A stretch of DNA of 64,000 nt from Scalesia atractyloides (GCA_947069175.1 CAMTDV010000007.1:49743681-49807680), one strand, 5' to 3'; shown: positions 21,765-33,240, counted from the first letter of the stretch. Translations and numbers: made by a program. The notes: generated from the letters alone by a model not told the origin.

Positions 21765-24700
21765 AATAATCAGTCTGCCAACAACACCCAGAACTCAAGC
21801 GGCTATGCGGGTCGAAAGCCGCAATGTAATCGTTCTAACCTCCATCATCATGGCCCTTGCGCCGGAAATCGCTGCCAACGATGTGGCAAAGCAGGACACG
21901 CAGAAAAGGATTGTCGCGGGGAAATCATGTCTCGACAAAATCAGAATCAGCACCAGGGTCAACATCAAGGTATTAACCGGGGGTGCTATCAGTGCGGTAG
22001 CACTGCCCATATCAAGCAAGACTGCCCGCAGCTTCGCAACAACAACAACAATAACAACAATGGCAACAATGGAAATGGTGGCACAGGAGGTGCCAAAGGT
22101 CGTGTATTCACGCTTGGCGGCCGAGAGGCCAAAAACGACTCGAACGTGATCACCGGTAAGTTTCCCCTTAACGATCATTTTGCTATTGTACTTTTTGATA
22201 CGGGTGTGGATAAGAGTTTTATATCTGAGTCTTTTAGGAAGAACCTAAATCTCACGCCTAAACCCCTAGAGACCCCTTACGTCATAGAACTAGCCGATGG
22301 TCAATATGTAGATGTGACCCATTTAGTAACCGGCTGTCAACTTAAACTCGCAGGTCACACCTTTACCATTGATCTGATGACAGCTACCCTGGGTAGTTTT
22401 GACGTGGTAGCCGGAATGGACTGGCTATCCGACGTCCGAGCTGAAGTTCTCTGTTTTGAGAAAGCTATCCGTATTCCACTCTCCAACGACGAAGTCTTGA
22501 TGGTGCAAGGTGAGAAGGCAGGCGCCGTCACAAACATCATCTCTTAAATGCAAGGTCAGAAGTATCTTCGGAGAAAGAACTCCTTCGCTTTGCTCGCACT
22601 CGTCACCGAGCAGCCTAAGGAGAAGAAGTGGATTGAAGATATCCCCGTCGTCCGTGACTTTTCTGATGTGTTTCCATAGGAGTTACCTTGTCTTCCACCA
22701 CATCGACAAGTGGAGTTTGAAATCGAATTGGCGAACCATGCGACTCCTATCGCCAAGGCGCCGTACCGCCTAGCTCCAGCAGAGCTGCAAGAGCTGTCTA
22801 CCCAACTTCAGGAATTGTTGGAAAAAGGATCTATCCGACCCAGTACCTCGCCATGGGGAGCTCCGGTCCTCTTTGTCAAGAAAAAGGACAGGACCTTCCG
22901 CATGTGCATCGACTACAGGGAACTCAATAAGGTTACCGTCAAGAACCGATACCCATTACCTCGCATCGACGATCTCTTCGACCAACTTCAAGGGTCAAGC
23001 TACTACTCCAAGATTGATCTACGGTCCGGTTATCACCAGTTACGCGTCAGGGAGGAGGATATCTCCAAGACGGCATTTCGTACTCGGTATGGCCATTATG
23101 AGTTCTTGGTCATGCCCTTCGGTCTCACCAACGCACCCGCGGTGTTCATGGACCTCATGAACCGCGTGTGTAAGCCGTATCTCGACAAGTTTGTCATCGT
23201 GTTCATCGATGATATACTCGTCTACTCTAAGGGTGAAGAAGAACATTCTGAGCATCTACGATTATTGCTGGAACTACTTCAATAGGAGAAACTATATGCC
23301 AAGTTTTCGAAGTGTGATTTCTGGATTCGGGAAGTTCAGTTCCTCGGGCATATCGTGAATGAAAAGGGTATACACGTTGATCCCGCCAAGATCGATGCTA
23401 TCAAGAACTGGGAAGCACCCAGGACACCGACAGAGATCCGCCAATTTTTGGGTTTGGTTGGTTACTACAGAAGCTTCATCGAGGGATTTTCCAAGATCGC
23501 ACAACCGCTTACCACTCTCACCCAGAAGGGCACCAAGTATGCTTGGGGTGACAAGCAGGAAGCAGCATTTCAATTGCTGAAGCAGAAACTTTGCATTGCA
23601 CCCATTTTGTCCTTGCCAGAAGGGACAGATGATTTTGTGGTATATTGTGACGCTTCCATTCAGGGATTGGGATGCGTACTCATGCAACGTGATAAGGTCA
23701 TCGCGTATGCATCTCGACAGTTGAAGGTTCACGAGAAAAACTACACAACACATGACCTGGAATTGGGAGCAGTTGTGTTTGCACTTAAGATTTGGAGACA
23801 CTATCTATATGGAACAAAGTGCACAATCTACACGGATCACAAGAGCCTCCAGCATATCTTTGACCAGAAGGAGTTGAACATGCGACAGCGTCGCTGGGTC
23901 GAACTCCTGAACGATTATGAATGTGCCATTCGGTATCACCCGGGTAAGGCTAACGTGGTAGCTGATGCCCTCAGTAGAAAGGAGCACTTGAAACCTCGTC
24001 GGGTACGAGCACTACAGTTCACGATTCATTCTGGGTTACCCGAACAGATACGCGACGCACAACTAGAAGCAGTTAAGGAAGAAAACATCAAAGCCGAATC
24101 TGTGGGAAAGATGGAACGCGATTGGGAAGTGAAACCCAATGGTGCCCGGTATTTCATGAATCGTATATGGGTACCTCTCTACGGAGACCTCAGGAAGCTA
24201 TTTATGGACGAAGCTCACAAATCCCGATACTCTGTCCATCCTGGTTCAGATAAGATGTATCAAGACCTTAAAGCCGCGTACTGGTGGCCCAACATGAAAG
24301 CGGATATAGCCACCTACGTGAGCAAGTGTTTGACTTGTGTGAAAGTCAAGGTGGAATACCAGAAGCCATCAGGGCTACTTCAACAACCTGAGATCCCAGT
24401 GTGGAAATGGGATCAGATCTCGATGGACTTTATCACTAAACTCCCGCAAACTCCGGGTGGTTGCGATACCATCTGGGTAATCGTGGATCGTCTAACTAAG
24501 TCTGCACACTTCCTAGCGATCAAAGAAACAGATAAGATGGATAAGTTGACTCGCATCTACGTTAAGGAAGTAGTTTCTCGGCACGGGGTGCCAACATCCA
24601 TCATCTCAGACAGGGATGCTCGTTTTACATCCAACTTTTGGCAGTCACTTCAAAAAGTGTTGGGTACACGCTTAGATATGAGCACAACTTATCACCCTCA

Positions 24701-25463
24701 AACGGATGGTCAAAGTGAAAGGACCATTCAGACCTTGGAAGACATGCTTAGGGCATGTGTGGTAGACTTCGGGAACAGTTGGGAAATCCATCTGCCTTTA
24801 GTGGAATTCTCGTATAACAACAGTTACCATACGAGTATTCAGGCAGCACCGTTTGAAGCATTATACGATCGCAAATGTAGATCACCGGTCTGTTGGGCAG
24901 AAGTCGGTGACAGTCAACTCACAGGTCCTGAGTTGATACTTGAGGCTACTGAAAAGATTGTACAAATCAGAAACCGCATGGCAGCGGCACGAGATCGACA
25001 GAAAAGTTACGCTGATCAACGACGCAAACCGCTCGAATTTCAAGTAGGCGACCGCGTCCTACTGAAGGTGTCACCCTGGAAGGGTGTAATCCATTTTGGG
25101 AAACGAGGCAAACTAAACCCACGGTACGTAGGCCCATTCGTGATCTCGAAGCGTATCGGGCCCGTAGCTTATCAATTAGACCTTCCTGCCGAACTCAGTG
25201 GAGTTCACAACGTTTTTCACGTGTCCAATCTGAAGAAGTGTCTATCAGATGAGACCCTAGTTATTCCATTGGATGAGATTCAAGTGGATGAGCAACTGCA
25301 TTTTGTGGAACAACCTATCGAGATCATGGATCGTGAGATAAAGACTCGAAGGCACAGCAAGATACCGATTGTCAAGGTTCGTTGGGACTCTAAGCGTGGA
25401 CCGGAGTTCACGTGGGAAAGAGAGGACCAAATGAAAAGCAAATACCCACCTTTTTGCAGCTGA
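21765..25463 (+). pseudogene. gag-pol: Gypsy-A gag end and pol (PR-RT-RNaseH-IN-chromodomain) with three premature stops
   Basis: This continues the frame cut at 10900. Two zinc knuckles (CQRCGKAGHAEKDC, CYQCGSTAHIKQDC) and an Asn-rich run precede the protease LFDTGVDKSFIS. TAA at 22545, TAG at 22677 and TAG at 23283 interrupt an otherwise single frame. RT has FRMCIDYRELNK and FIDDILVYSK. From 23355 an unbroken 702-codon frame covers the RT connection, RNase H (YCDASIQGLGCVLM), integrase zinc finger (HPGSDKMYQDL...CLTC), the DDE core (MDFITKLP, ISDRDARFTS, GQSERTIQTLED) and a chromodomain-like tail (IPIVKVRWDSKRGPEFTW), ending at TGA 25461. Gag and pol share one frame, as expected for this clade. 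The codon use is more GC-rich than the LTRs. Confidence 0.93.
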
Positions 25464-25490
25464 GCAGCAATCTGACGTTACCACCAACTA

Positions 25491-25533
25491 AATTTCGGGA
25501 CGAAATTCTTTCAACATGGGGATGATGTGACAG
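25491..25533 (+). other. First (relic) PPT and LTR-start-like junction in Gypsy-A
   Basis: AAATTTCGGGACGAAATTC, then TTTCAACATGGGGAT, then TGTGACAGCCTGGG looks like a complete PPT followed by an LTR start. About 95 bp later nearly the same block recurs just before the true 3' LTR. The sequence after this first junction does not match the Gypsy-A LTR, which suggests a remnant of a different LTR variant. Confidence 0.6.
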
Positions 25534-25615
25534 CCTGGGAAATTCTTGTAATTGCTAACAAACTGAATCTTTGTGCGTTACATTCTAAACCGCGTTTACT
25601 CAATTTTCGGTACGA

Positions 25616-25638
25616 AAATTCTTTCAACATGGGGATAA
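25616..25638 (+). other. Gypsy-A polypurine tract adjoining the 3' LTR
   Basis: The block TTCTTTCAACATGGGGATAA immediately precedes the LTR start TGTGACATCCCGG at 25639. The purine run ATGGGGATAA is short for a PPT, but its position is right. Confidence 0.7.
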
Positions 25639-28270
25639 TGTGACATCCCGGCTTTTCAGATATCTTAAACGCGCTACTTCACGGTTATTTATTCCTACGC
25701 TAATTTAATTCGGCGAATTAAATTACACGCTCGCAATAACTACGCTAACTTTGTGAATCTATTGGGTGAATTACGTGCTATGTGTTATTAGACGTTTGTA
25801 GATTTGGTGGATTATTATATCACGCTTTGATTTCGCGATTATTAGTTATAAAAAAAATAATAAATAAATAGCCGAACCGAACCGAGCCGCGAAACGTGTC
25901 AACCTCACCTCCTTGCGGCCCAAGGAACTAACCTAAACTTGAGGCCCAAGTCATTTACCCAAACCCCCCCCCCCCTTTGCGGTCGCGCCCCCACCCCCTC
26001 CCCTTTTTTTTCCCTTGTGCTATACATTGGTATGTATGCATGTTATAGTTTCAAAAAAAAAACAACAAACCCTAGTCCCAAGGAGAACTGACGGCAGGGC
26101 CCCCCTCTCACGATCGCAAGCCCTACAACTCCCGGATTGATTCCAATCTTGTCCCGGTTCGCTAATCATCATCGTTTCAAGGTTAGGGTTTAATTGTTTT
26201 GCGATTCACATTAGGGTTTGTATAATCTTGATCATGATTGTGTGTAATGGTAGGATTATTAGTATGAAAAGTGTTGTGATTTATGATTAGTTTGGATGAT
26301 TGTGCGAATCTTTGCGATTTTGATGTTATGTTGAATACTAAAATCATAAGCTGCGTTTTGGCGATAAAGATCATGTTATATAATTAGGGTTTGCATGAAT
26401 ATTGATATACATGATGATATTTGACAAATAAACCTGTTGTTAATCATTATTGTTAAGAGTCATGATCGTTTAAGCATGTTCTAATGCGATAAAAGTCGAA
26501 AACTGTTTGCTGAATGACATTTACAGCCAACTTCAATTGGCTGTAACCTGATCATTATTTATCGAAAAGTGGATTTTCTGAAGTCTAAAACGTGTATTTT
26601 TGAAAAACGCTTCTAATGGTGCTGGATTCATATTTTTCTGAGGTCGTTTGCTATTTTTAAGTGGTCATTTAGTGCAGCAGCTGAAGCTGCGTAAATTCTG
26701 CAAAATTTGCTAGTTGTTTATCGAGTCGGATCTCATAGTCTGTAGGGGGTTTGGTCACGAAATTTGTACAGTAACTGGAGACGGGAATTTTCGGAAAACT
26801 CGCACTAGAATTTTGTTAATTGGATGAACGATGATTTTTAAATAATTTTTCCCGTTGACTGCAGTCAGAAAGCAACGAATCTGACTGCAGCCTAGTATAT
26901 AAATGTTTATAAATAATTGGTAAAGCGTTAGGACTTGAAAAGTTTACATAAAATTCTACAGTTTAGTTGACACCTCCTGTAAAAAAATTGGAATTTTTGG
27001 AACGTTGGAACTATTTTATAAAAATCCTCGAAAACAGCCTAGTTATGAGCGTACAAGCTGAAACATGATAACTTGCGTTTGTGTGTACCAAAGTGTTGTA
27101 TGGGTTAACCTGTGTTTATGACAAGTTGGTTTGATCATTATTTTGGTATGATGATACTTTGCATGCATGATTGTGTTTTCGAATTGGTTATTACGTGTGC
27201 CGCACTGTGTGTTAGTTATGCGTAGGGTTTTGTATCAGTGTGTTCACACACTAACTCTAAATCGGTTGACATGTTAGGACGCGATAAGCGTTCCCATCAT
27301 TTGCTACTTTTGTGTTACTCTAACCGAGCAATTTAAGGTGAGTTTACGGCCACTATTTTATCCGGTTTTAAACAACATGGGGAGAAACATGTATACACTT
27401 TATAACTCTATCTTTTACGTTATGCGAAATTAACGTCGTTAAACTATTCGGTAACTAAGTTAATGTTAATGTACGTTATGGTCACTAAGTAGCTATATCA
27501 CGGAAGTCCTCAACAAACTCTCGGATCGTTAGTATTGGGTTAGATTGCGGGGAAATTATAAGTAGTACTACTGGGCCCGACAAGCCCTACCCGAGCTAGT
27601 CGCGCTAGCCGACCGGGTATGGTCAACGGGTGAATAATTTGGCCTAACTTTCGCCATGGTCAGTGATAGGCTTGGCAACACTGAGGCAACAACAGTCAGC
27701 TTCGATCGCGAACTCTTATGTGACGTAACTTTAGACTCGCTACCTACATGTTAACATTGAACTTAATTACGAACCAACATTATTATTCCGGGTTAGGAAT
27801 AATGGAACTATATCGTTATCCCGGGTTAGGGATAACGGGGAAAGCAAACATTTAACCGAACTTGTGAACTTATAAAAACCTGTGAACTCACTCTTCTTTA
27901 ATGTTGACACTTGTTTCTTTACATGTTTCTCAAGACGCTAGGAGCGTTAGGTGCACTCACTTGCATTTGATCAAGACATTTTTATCGAGTCTTATTTACG
28001 AATATTGTTTGAGATTTTTGGTTTTGGCGTTTATGTTGGCGCCCGTTACTTTACTTTACTCTAATGGTTCCGCTAAACTTTGAAACTAATGCTTCCGCTA
28101 AACTTTGAAACTAAGATAATTTGAAAATAAATATGAATGGTTAAACAAATATTTTTGAAAAACGTTTAAATAAATCATATAGAGTCGTTCGATATTACTA
28201 GTGTTTCAGATTCTGATTTGTTCACACGCCTCGCGGTAAAACTTCGCAAGTGAAAATTGAGGGTGTGACA
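25639..28270 (+). repeat. Gypsy-A 3' LTR
   Basis: This 2632-bp repeat matches 6259-8892. Two adjacent hairpins at 27782-27837 both have the loop GGGTTA. A short duplication of a GCTTCCGCTAAACTTTGAAACTAA-like segment near 28065-28115 is not seen in the 5' LTR. The right end TGTGACA abuts the TTAGT target copy. Confidence 0.95.
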
Positions 28271-29095
28271 TTAGTCTCCAACACCATTTAAGTAGTAGTG
28301 CCAAGTTCGCCTCCTTCAAACTACCTAATTCCAATCCTACAAGTTTCTTTGATGCTACCATTTTCTCCATCCCACCGATGGATCTTTTCATGTTCCCGCC
28401 ACCTCCCCATATGAACCTTCTTATCCTTTGAGTGTATTTATAACTTACCTAGTGCCCTATATAGAGAGAGGTAATATGCTGCAAGCACCACCTTTGCCAA
28501 TGTGACTCGCCCTGCAAAGGATAAGTTTTTAGCCTTCCATCTTGATAATATTGTGTTGAATTGGTCTACTAATGGCTTCCAACTTGCTATTCTATTCATG
28601 TTTGCTCCCACCATCATTTCTAGATAATTAAATGGCATACATCCGAAATGGCAATTCAGAACCAATACGAGTGAAGAAAGCTCTTGACCTTCCAAACCTA
28701 CACCATAAACTTTACTTTTGTGTTTTTGTGTGGGCTCGCCTTCAATCCCGATGCCAAAAAGAAGCACCGCATTATCCTAGCTAAGTTCTTCACGCATTCC
28801 TTGACCCTATCACCAATAAGTACTACATCGTCAGCATAGAATGAATGAGATATTATTATGCCCTTGTTTGGGAGTTCAGTACCTTTACACAATTCGGATT
28901 ATACAGCTCTCACCATAATTACATTCAGTGCCTCCATTGCTAAGATAGATAAGAAAGGGAGAGTTAGTCACCTTAGCCCAACCCCCTTTCAAATGCAAAA
29001 CCCTGAGTCGGGGAACCATTTACTAGTACCATTGCTGGCCGACATACAACATATCCATAATCCAACATTTCTATTTTGCCAAGGAATCATGTAAT
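28271..29095 (-). pseudogene. LINE-1 5' portion: reverse transcriptase core, 5'-truncated
   Basis: The minus strand encodes RT segments in shifting frames: a VNGSPTQGF-like block near 29000, an LSPFLIYL-like block near 28960, the catalytic FYADDVVLIG (YADD codons at 28827-28838), then LSRWKAKNLSFAGRVTLAKVVL and the SLKEANLALLLKWCWRL stretch up to the Gypsy-A junction. These are standard plant LINE ORF2 motifs. No endonuclease is found upstream (to the right), so the copy is 5'-truncated, as is common for LINEs. It joins 5150-6258 across the Gypsy-A target site. Stops and frameshifts make it inactive. Confidence 0.88.
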
Positions 29096-30387
29096 GATAT
29101 TTTTGAAAAATGTAAATCTTTAAGGGTTTAATGAGTGGGTTTAAGGTAAAATGGGAAAATCAAATTTTGGAATTTGGATATGATAAAGATTATTAACCAA
29201 TTCCAACAAATTTATCATCATTTCTCTAGATCTCCCTCTGATCGTGTTTCCTTTATCACAAAGTTACAACTAGAAATCACTTATTGCATATTTTGTTTGC
29301 GGGATTCAAGAAATCGAAAGAGTAGGAAGGAGAATAATAAAATCGTTTTGATAGGTGTAATTTACATATATCCAATATATATAGGTAAATTGGTATATTA
29401 CGTATGTCTAACTATGCACACAGTCATTACATATTGGAACTGTAGTAGAAAAATTAATGGAATTGTAAAGTTGATTTTTGATTCGGTTTCTAACCATATT
29501 GGAATTGTGAATTCTGCTTTCGGCTCGGTTCGGTTTGATTCGGTTCCGGGTTTAACAAATTTTACTTATTTGGATAACGGAAATGAATTTAATTAAATTA
29601 ACCGAATAATAACTGGTTTAATTGGATAACAAACCGAATAAACCAAATAAATAGGTTTAATCAGTTTAATCAATTAAATTAGGTTCAATTAGACACATTT
29701 CTAATTTGAGATTTGTTCATCTTTTGGTTAGAACAAAAGAATTATGAATAACACGAATATACTGATGTCTGAACAGTTTAGCACCCTAATTTTAATTGAG
29801 TCCATTTGCATATATGCAATGGTTAACAAACATATACATAAGTATTCGTGTTTATTGCGTTTTATTATAATGACATATTGAATGTGTTAAACAAAGATCA
29901 CATAAAAATATTTAAAAATTTTCATATTGCACTAGATTATTATATGGTTTTGTATTGTATTCGAAATGCCTCACCTGGTATAGCAAGGCGCTTAATACTC
30001 ACTACAACTTTATATACATATAATAAAGTATAGTTGTCGTTCTAAAAAATATGTTTTGAACTTTTGATTGAAAACGTAACTTCAATCTTAATTTTAGTTG
30101 TTTCAGGATATTTATTTGTGCTGATTAATGATCAGTTGAATTTATTTGAGCATTAATTTTTTTTTTCATATTGATGTTTTACAAGTATTTGATTTGAATT
30201 TTATCGATGTTTTACAAGTAATTGATTTGAATTAAATATTTTACATATTCTCCAATATATTCAAATATTGATGCATGAACTACAAGATGACTCCAAAAAT
30301 AAAAAGTACTCAACATTTATGACGTGCACAGTACATTATTAAGGAAAGATAATAATCTTAAAAAATCAGTGCCATGTTAGCTTTCAC
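29096..30387. other. AT-rich spacer without recognisable gene
   Basis: A 140-codon open frame at 29174-29596 shows no motif and low-complexity composition, so it is not called. Runs of GGTTCGGTT and GGTTTAATTGG between 29520 and 29700 resemble simple-sequence-rich repeat DNA. No RNA gene is seen. Confidence 0.5.
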
Positions 30388-30453
30388 ATGAGGTGGAACC
30401 CACAACTTGATTCACTATCAACCGAATATCTGTTACGGTATCCAAACTCTCTC

Positions 30454-30460
30454 TATAAAT
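30454..30460 (+). promoter_or_regulatory. TATA box of SAUR pseudogene 1
   Basis: TATAAAT within CTCTCTATAAATAC lies about 120 bp upstream of the SAUR ATG at 30580, a normal distance for a plant gene with a ~90-base 5' UTR. The second SAUR copy lacks this upstream part of the duplication. Confidence 0.6.
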
Positions 30461-30579
30461 ACGATGATCATTACAACCTAAAATCACAAGTTGTCTATCA
30501 ATATTTCACCAGATTAGAAATACAAGATCTCAAATTCAGAAAAGCAAACTCAGTGTTATTTCAACTCAAATATCCATTA

Positions 30580-30872
30580 ATGGGCATCGTTCGACTTCGA
30601 TCTATGTTTTTGAATGCGAAACACTTTAGCAAATTGCATTCACATGGCAATAGAAACCATTCTGATGTACCCAAAGGCTATCTGCGATTTATGTTGGCGA
30701 AATTCAGAAGACGAGATTACTGGTTCCGGTCTCCCTTTTGGAACAACCTTTATTTCAAGACTTGTTGCGTAAATCAGAAGAGGAGTTCGGGTTTGATCAT
30801 CCTATGGGAGGCCTAACCATTCATTGTGGAGAAGACGCATTTATGGATCTCACATCAAGATTGCTCACTTAA
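30580..30872 (+). pseudogene. SAUR-like auxin-responsive protein pseudogene 1 (one-base deletion)
   Basis: ATG 30580 begins MGIVRLRSMFLNAKHF...HSDVPKGYL, the normal start of a plant SAUR protein. A one-base deletion just after the codons for PKGYL moves the frame. The rest of the SAUR domain (EIQKTRLLVPVS, then PLFQDLL) is read in the next frame, ending EEEFGFDHPMGGLTI...DLTSRLLT with TAA at 30870. SAURs are ~90-100-residue single-exon proteins that promote cell expansion, many by inhibiting PP2C.D phosphatases. The length of 293 bp against 294 in copy 2 confirms the single-base loss. The TATA box and 5' UTR remain, so it may still be transcribed. A sequencing error is the main alternative to a true pseudogene. 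Confidence 0.85.
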
Positions 30873-31406
30873 GAGGTGAACTTTAAAGTAACGCTAAGGT
30901 CGCTGCCATGTGATTTGGAGACCACAGGATCAACTTCTGGAAATAGCCTGTTGTAGAAATGTAAGATAAAATAGTTGGCGAGCACCTCCTCGGGCCGTAC
31001 GTGCAGTAGCCTCGTGCACTGAGTACCTCTAGAGTGCCCATTTTATGATCATACTTGTGGAAAATAAGATTTTTCCTTGCAATACTTTTGGGAAAGTGGA
31101 AAACTGTCACGTTTTAGAGAGACATTGCATCCCGTTCCAACCATTTTAGGGGATTAAGAAGCATTGCATTTTGTTGCAATCTTTTACAATCTTATACTAT
31201 AGAAAAGGATATCCCAGCTTAGAATTATTGTTTCTAATTCAGTGTATTTTCTTTGTGCAACCGAAGGTTATTTTAATGTGCATATTATCAGTATTCTTGT
31301 TTCTATTCAATAATAGACGTGGAAATCCATTAGCTATGTATTCTAATGCCAATTACTTATGCATTCTAAACACCAAAGCGCTTGTATTTTAACGCCATCA
31401 AGCTAT

Positions 31407-31577
31407 GTCGTTAGGGTATTCATTTTCAAGTGGTAGAGGGTTCTGATTCTAGAGTATATTGATTTAGATTTTTGAGTAACTTTAAATGGCGTGTAGTTAA
31501 GGTATTCATTTTTAAGTGGTAGAGGGTTCTGATTCTAGGGTATATTGATTTAGATTTAGGAGTAACTTTAAATGGCC
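31407..31577 (+). repeat. ~89-bp tandem duplication downstream of SAUR copy 1
   Basis: The block from TAAGGTATTCATTTT or its variant through GTGGTAGAGGGTTCTGATTC and AGTAACTTTAAATGGC occurs twice in a row. A third, more diverged version lies at about 33080-33160 after SAUR copy 2. It is non-coding. Confidence 0.7.
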
Positions 31578-32015
31578 TGGGAGTTGATCTTTCTTATATA
31601 AAACCAATAAACTAAATTTTAAACTTCCATTTAATTTCATCATATTTCAATTAGTGGGTAAATGATTTTTGCTGAGCCCATTGCTCCTGATGATCATGGT
31701 GCAAAACCTAGCAGTGTGTAACCCGCACCACACATTTCCAAACAAACCTCATCCATTCCTATCCTTAAATCGAAAAGAAAAATCACAAAAAGAGTATCTC
31801 TGAGTGTTGAGATGCCAGAGATCACTGTTGCAACACAAAAGCAACAAACCCAAACATCTGGTGTACCTACTTCCTCACAAAAGATGCAAATATCTCCATA
31901 TTATCATTCCATCCTAAAATCACAAGTTGTCTAATAATATTTCACCAGATTAGAAAAACAAGATCTCAAATTCAGAATAGCAAACTCAGTGTTATTTCAA
32001 CTCAAATATCCATTA

Positions 32016-32309
32016 ATGGGCATCGTTCGACTTTGATCTATGTTTTTGAATGCGAAACACTTTAGCAAATTGCATTCACATGGCAATAGAAACCATTCTG
32101 ATGTACCCAAAGGCTATCTGCCGATTTACGTTGGCGAAATTTAGAAGACGAGATTATTGGTTCCGGTCTCCCTTTTGGAATAACCTTTATTTCAAGACTT
32201 GTTACGTAAATCAGAAGAGGAGTTCGGGTTTGATCATCCTATGGGAGGCCTAACCATCCATTGTGGAGAAGACGCATTTATGGATCTCACTTCCAGATTG
32301 CTCACTTAA
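32016..32309 (+). pseudogene. SAUR-like auxin-responsive protein pseudogene 2 (three nonsense codons)
   Basis: The 294-bp frame keeps full SAUR length (97 residues plus TAA at 32307) with no indel, but has three premature stops. A TGA stands seven codons in, where copy 1 has CGA. A TAG follows GEI, where copy 1 has CAG. A TAA precedes PLFQDLL, where copy 1 has CAA. All three are C-to-T changes relative to copy 1. The domain wording (SDVPKGYLPIYVGEI, FGFDHPMGGLTI) is otherwise normal. It cannot give a full protein. The upstream TATA region of copy 1 is not part of this copy. Confidence 0.85.
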
Positions 32310-32729
32310 GAGGTGAACTTTAAAGTAACGCTAACGTCGCTGCCGTGTGATTTGCAGACCACATGCTCGACTTGTGGAAATAACCTCTTGTAGAAATGTA
32401 AGATAAATAGTTGGCAAGCACCACCTCAGGCCGTACATGCAGTAGCCTCGTGCACTGGGTACCTCTAGAGTGCCCATTTCATGATCATACTTGTGGAAAA
32501 TAAGATTTTTCCTTGCAATATATTTGGGAATGTGGAAAACTGTCACCGTTTTAGAGAGACATATATTTGTTGCAATCTTTTACAATCTTATATTATGAAA
32601 AGGATATACCTAGCTTAGTCTTATTGTTTCTGGTTCAATGTATTTTCTTTATGCAACCGAAGGTTATATTTTTTAATGTGCATATTATCAGTATTCTCGT
32701 TTCTATCCTTTGAAATCCATTAGCTATAT

Positions 32730-33035
32730 ATTTTTTTTAACGGCTAAGTAAATTACCGGATAAGCATACTGGAATGCTCTCAATCGAGCAAATGCAATCA
32801 TTCTCCACAACGGTCAGAGTTGGATGCATACCTGAGCCACAAAGCCACTAGTTATGGGGAAAACCCGCTCGAAGGCCCACTATGGTAAAACCCGGTTCGG
32901 CTCGGTTTCGAACTGTCGACTTCCAAAGAGACCTTGTTCTAAAATTCATTGCCACCACTGATGTTCTTTAAAGCGATACTAGTGGGAGTTGAACTTGGGA
33001 CTTCAAGTATAGAAATCAAGTGACTAAAACTAAAG
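32730..33035 (-). mobile_element. Possible SINE or similar small retroelement inside SAUR copy 2
   Basis: This segment is absent from the duplicated copy 1. Read on the minus strand it begins with a B-box-like AAGTTCAACTCCC and ends with TTAGCCGTTAAAAAAA, a short A-rich tail. That head and tail suit a tRNA-derived SINE of ~300 bp. The A-box is not convincing and no clear target duplication was found, so another kind of insertion is possible. Confidence 0.35.
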
Positions 33036-33240
33036 GGCTTGTAGTTTAACGCAATCAAAGTGTATTGATTTAAATTTTCAGTTCTATTGTGGTAGAGGGT
33101 TCTAATTCTATAGTGTATTGATTTAAATTAGGAGTAAGTTTAAATGGTAAGTTAATTGTTCTACCCTATATAAACCAAATTTTAGCCTTTCATTTAGTTT
33201 CATCAAATTTTAATTAGTGGCTATAGGTAAGTATTGAATT

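Larger units (their letters stand above)
6259..28270 (+). mobile_element. Gypsy-A: Tekay/Del-like chromovirus, 22 kb including a nested element
   Basis: Two long terminal repeats (6259-8892 and 25639-28270) both begin TGTGACATCCCGG and end TGTGACA. The bases TTAGT stand immediately outside at 6254-6258 and 28271-28275, a perfect 5-bp target duplication. The PBS is complementary to initiator tRNA-Met. The interior encodes Gag with two zinc knuckles, protease, reverse transcriptase, RNase H, integrase and a C-terminal chromodomain-like segment, an order typical of plant chromoviruses. It inserted into LINE-1 and was later split in gag by Gypsy-B. Without Gypsy-B and one copy of its target site it would be about 11.1 kb. 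In the first ~230 bp of the two LTRs I see about six substitutions and two small indels. The clade call comes from domain wording and LTR length and was not tested. Confidence 0.95.
30478..31640 (+). repeat. Segmental duplication, copy 1 (SAUR region)
   Basis: About 650 bp from CCTAAAATCACAAGTTGTCT through the SAUR frame and its 3' flank reappears from 31913 with scattered substitutions. The downstream segment containing GTGGTAGAGGGTTCT is also duplicated (copy near 33095). SAUR genes are typically tandem arrays, so this is probably an old host gene duplication rather than a transposon. Confidence 0.75.
31913..33240 (+). repeat. Segmental duplication, copy 2 (SAUR region)
   Basis: This corresponds to 30478-31640 at an initial offset of 1435 bp. 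It is lengthened by a ~300-bp insertion between about 32730 and 33035 that is absent from copy 1. Conserved parts include the 5' UTR, the whole SAUR frame, ~250 bp of 3' flank and the GTGGTAGAGGGTTCT block. Confidence 0.75.

Noticed and set aside
29174..29596. 140-codon open frame in AT-rich spacer
   Set aside because: It has no domain, biased composition and no promoter or homologous wording, and it ends in a GGTTCGGTT-rich repeat.
30883..31110. Minus-strand frame downstream of SAUR copy 1, duplicated after copy 2
   Set aside because: It is shared only because of the segmental duplication, it differs by frameshift between copies, and it shows no protein motif. It is taken as 3' flank.
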